A stretch of DNA of 51,826 nt from DASPRG01 sp963796125 (GTDB lineage: Bacteria > Nitrospirota > Thermodesulfovibrionia > Thermodesulfovibrionales > SM23-35), in contig CAWCKM010000003.1 in assembly GCA_963796125.1 (NCBI GenBank), positions 1 to 51,826 on the forward strand. Direction: 5' to 3'. The stretch's first letter is position 1; every line of letters begins with the position of its first letter. The notes beneath the pieces are model-generated. The model saw only the letters and a list, made by a program, of their open reading frames with translations, made no database searches and was not told where the DNA came from. Made by a program: the position numbers and the translations under genes. Below are positions 51,589 to 51,826 of this stretch, piece by piece.

Positions 51589-51826
51589 TTATCCTGGCTC
51601 ATAGATCCGGCCGTCCTTCATCTCCAGCATCCGTTTTGCCTGTCCTGCTAAATCACGGTTATGAGTAACCATGATTATTGTCAGTCCGGCAGATCGGTTC
51701 AGATCTTTTAGTGCCTGGACAATCTCAGTTGATCGCTTGGTATCAAGGTTTCCTGTCGGCTCATCAGCCAGAAGTATTTCGGGCATATTCACCATCGCCC
51801 TTGCTATGGCCACCCTTTGCATCTCG
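51589..51826 (-). CDS. ABC transporter ATPase, LolD/MacB type, partial
   Basis: The last about 78 codons of an ATP-binding subunit; the gene runs off the window end. Seen: QRVAIARAMVNMPEILLADEPTGNLDTKRSTEIVQ (end of the signature region, Walker B ADEPTGNLD) and the H-loop MVTHNRDLA, then MKDGRI. ADEPTGNLD is typical of the LolD/MacB/FtsE group, which act on lipoproteins, antibiotics or peptides. Which one cannot be told. Confidence 0.88.
   Translation of the reverse strand, partial: EMQRVAIARAMVNMPEILLADEPTGNLDTKRSTEIVQALKDLNRSAGLTIIMVTHNRDLAGQAKRMLEMKDGRIYEPG

Overview
The window looks like a contiguous piece of a chromosome from a Gram-negative, metabolically versatile, probably anaerobic or microaerobic bacterium. 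Evidence for this is LPS-export genes (lptC-lptA-lptB), sigma-54, a Tat system, outer-membrane beta-barrels, hydrogenase maturation genes and multiheme cytochromes. The gene mix and moderate-to-low GC suggest Nitrospirota (Thermodesulfovibrionia-like) or a neighbouring phylum. That is an impression from gene content, not a phylogeny.

Layout. 1-5000: an IS4-family transposase, a zinc-ribbon protein, a decayed DUF4143 ATPase, two tRNAs (Arg-ACG with an aberrant acceptor, and Ser-GCU) and small membrane or lipoproteins. 5070-9701 (minus): lptC-lptA-lptB-rpoN-hpf-rapZ. 10060-12217 (plus): an AI-2E family permease and a baeRF10-like protein. 12287-19412 (minus): DUF948, YtxH-like, hypA, hypB, hypF, hypD, hypE and pdxJ, a NiFe-hydrogenase maturation cluster without hypC at its usual place. 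19664-20775: ribD. 20776-22961: about 2.2 kb of repeats and small or decayed ORFs. 22962-29405 (minus): radical SAM/SPASM protein, an overlapping HEAT-repeat and HD-GYP pair, a small conserved-looking ORF, tatC, tatA and a beta-barrel. 29538-32996 (minus): a giant class III cyclase/AAA/TPR protein. 33475-40058 (plus): trxA, ffh, then a CIRCE-controlled hrcA-grpE-dnaK-dnaJ operon. 40098-43314: a secreted protein, rsmE and a molybdopterin-binding-domain protein. 43403-51215 (minus): an MtrA/MtrB-type decaheme/porin pair, a diheme peroxidase, a monoheme cytochrome, three regulators and a copper nitrite reductase (NirK-like). The window ends inside a LolD/MacB-type ABC ATPase.

Two window-wide properties matter for anyone using this annotation. 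First, about twenty single-base frameshifts interrupt otherwise well-conserved genes, including the normally essential ffh. Several sit in or next to homopolymers (A9 in rsmE, T6 in a small membrane gene). This pattern fits consensus error in a draft assembly better than mass pseudogenisation, so broken genes are given here as single features spanning the frameshift. Second, the sequence is rich in dispersed short repeats. One is a TGTCATTC...GAATGACA imperfect-palindrome family between genes. Another set is short-unit repeats and palindromes inserted inside coding regions (hypF three times, ribD, rsmE twice, the molybdopterin-binding gene), mostly keeping the frame.

The most interesting biology is the redox block at 43403-51215 (outer-membrane electron conduit plus periplasmic cytochromes plus NirK with a strong palindromic operator candidate), the HEAT/HD-GYP pair that appear to share an N-terminal domain, and the in-gene repeat insertions.
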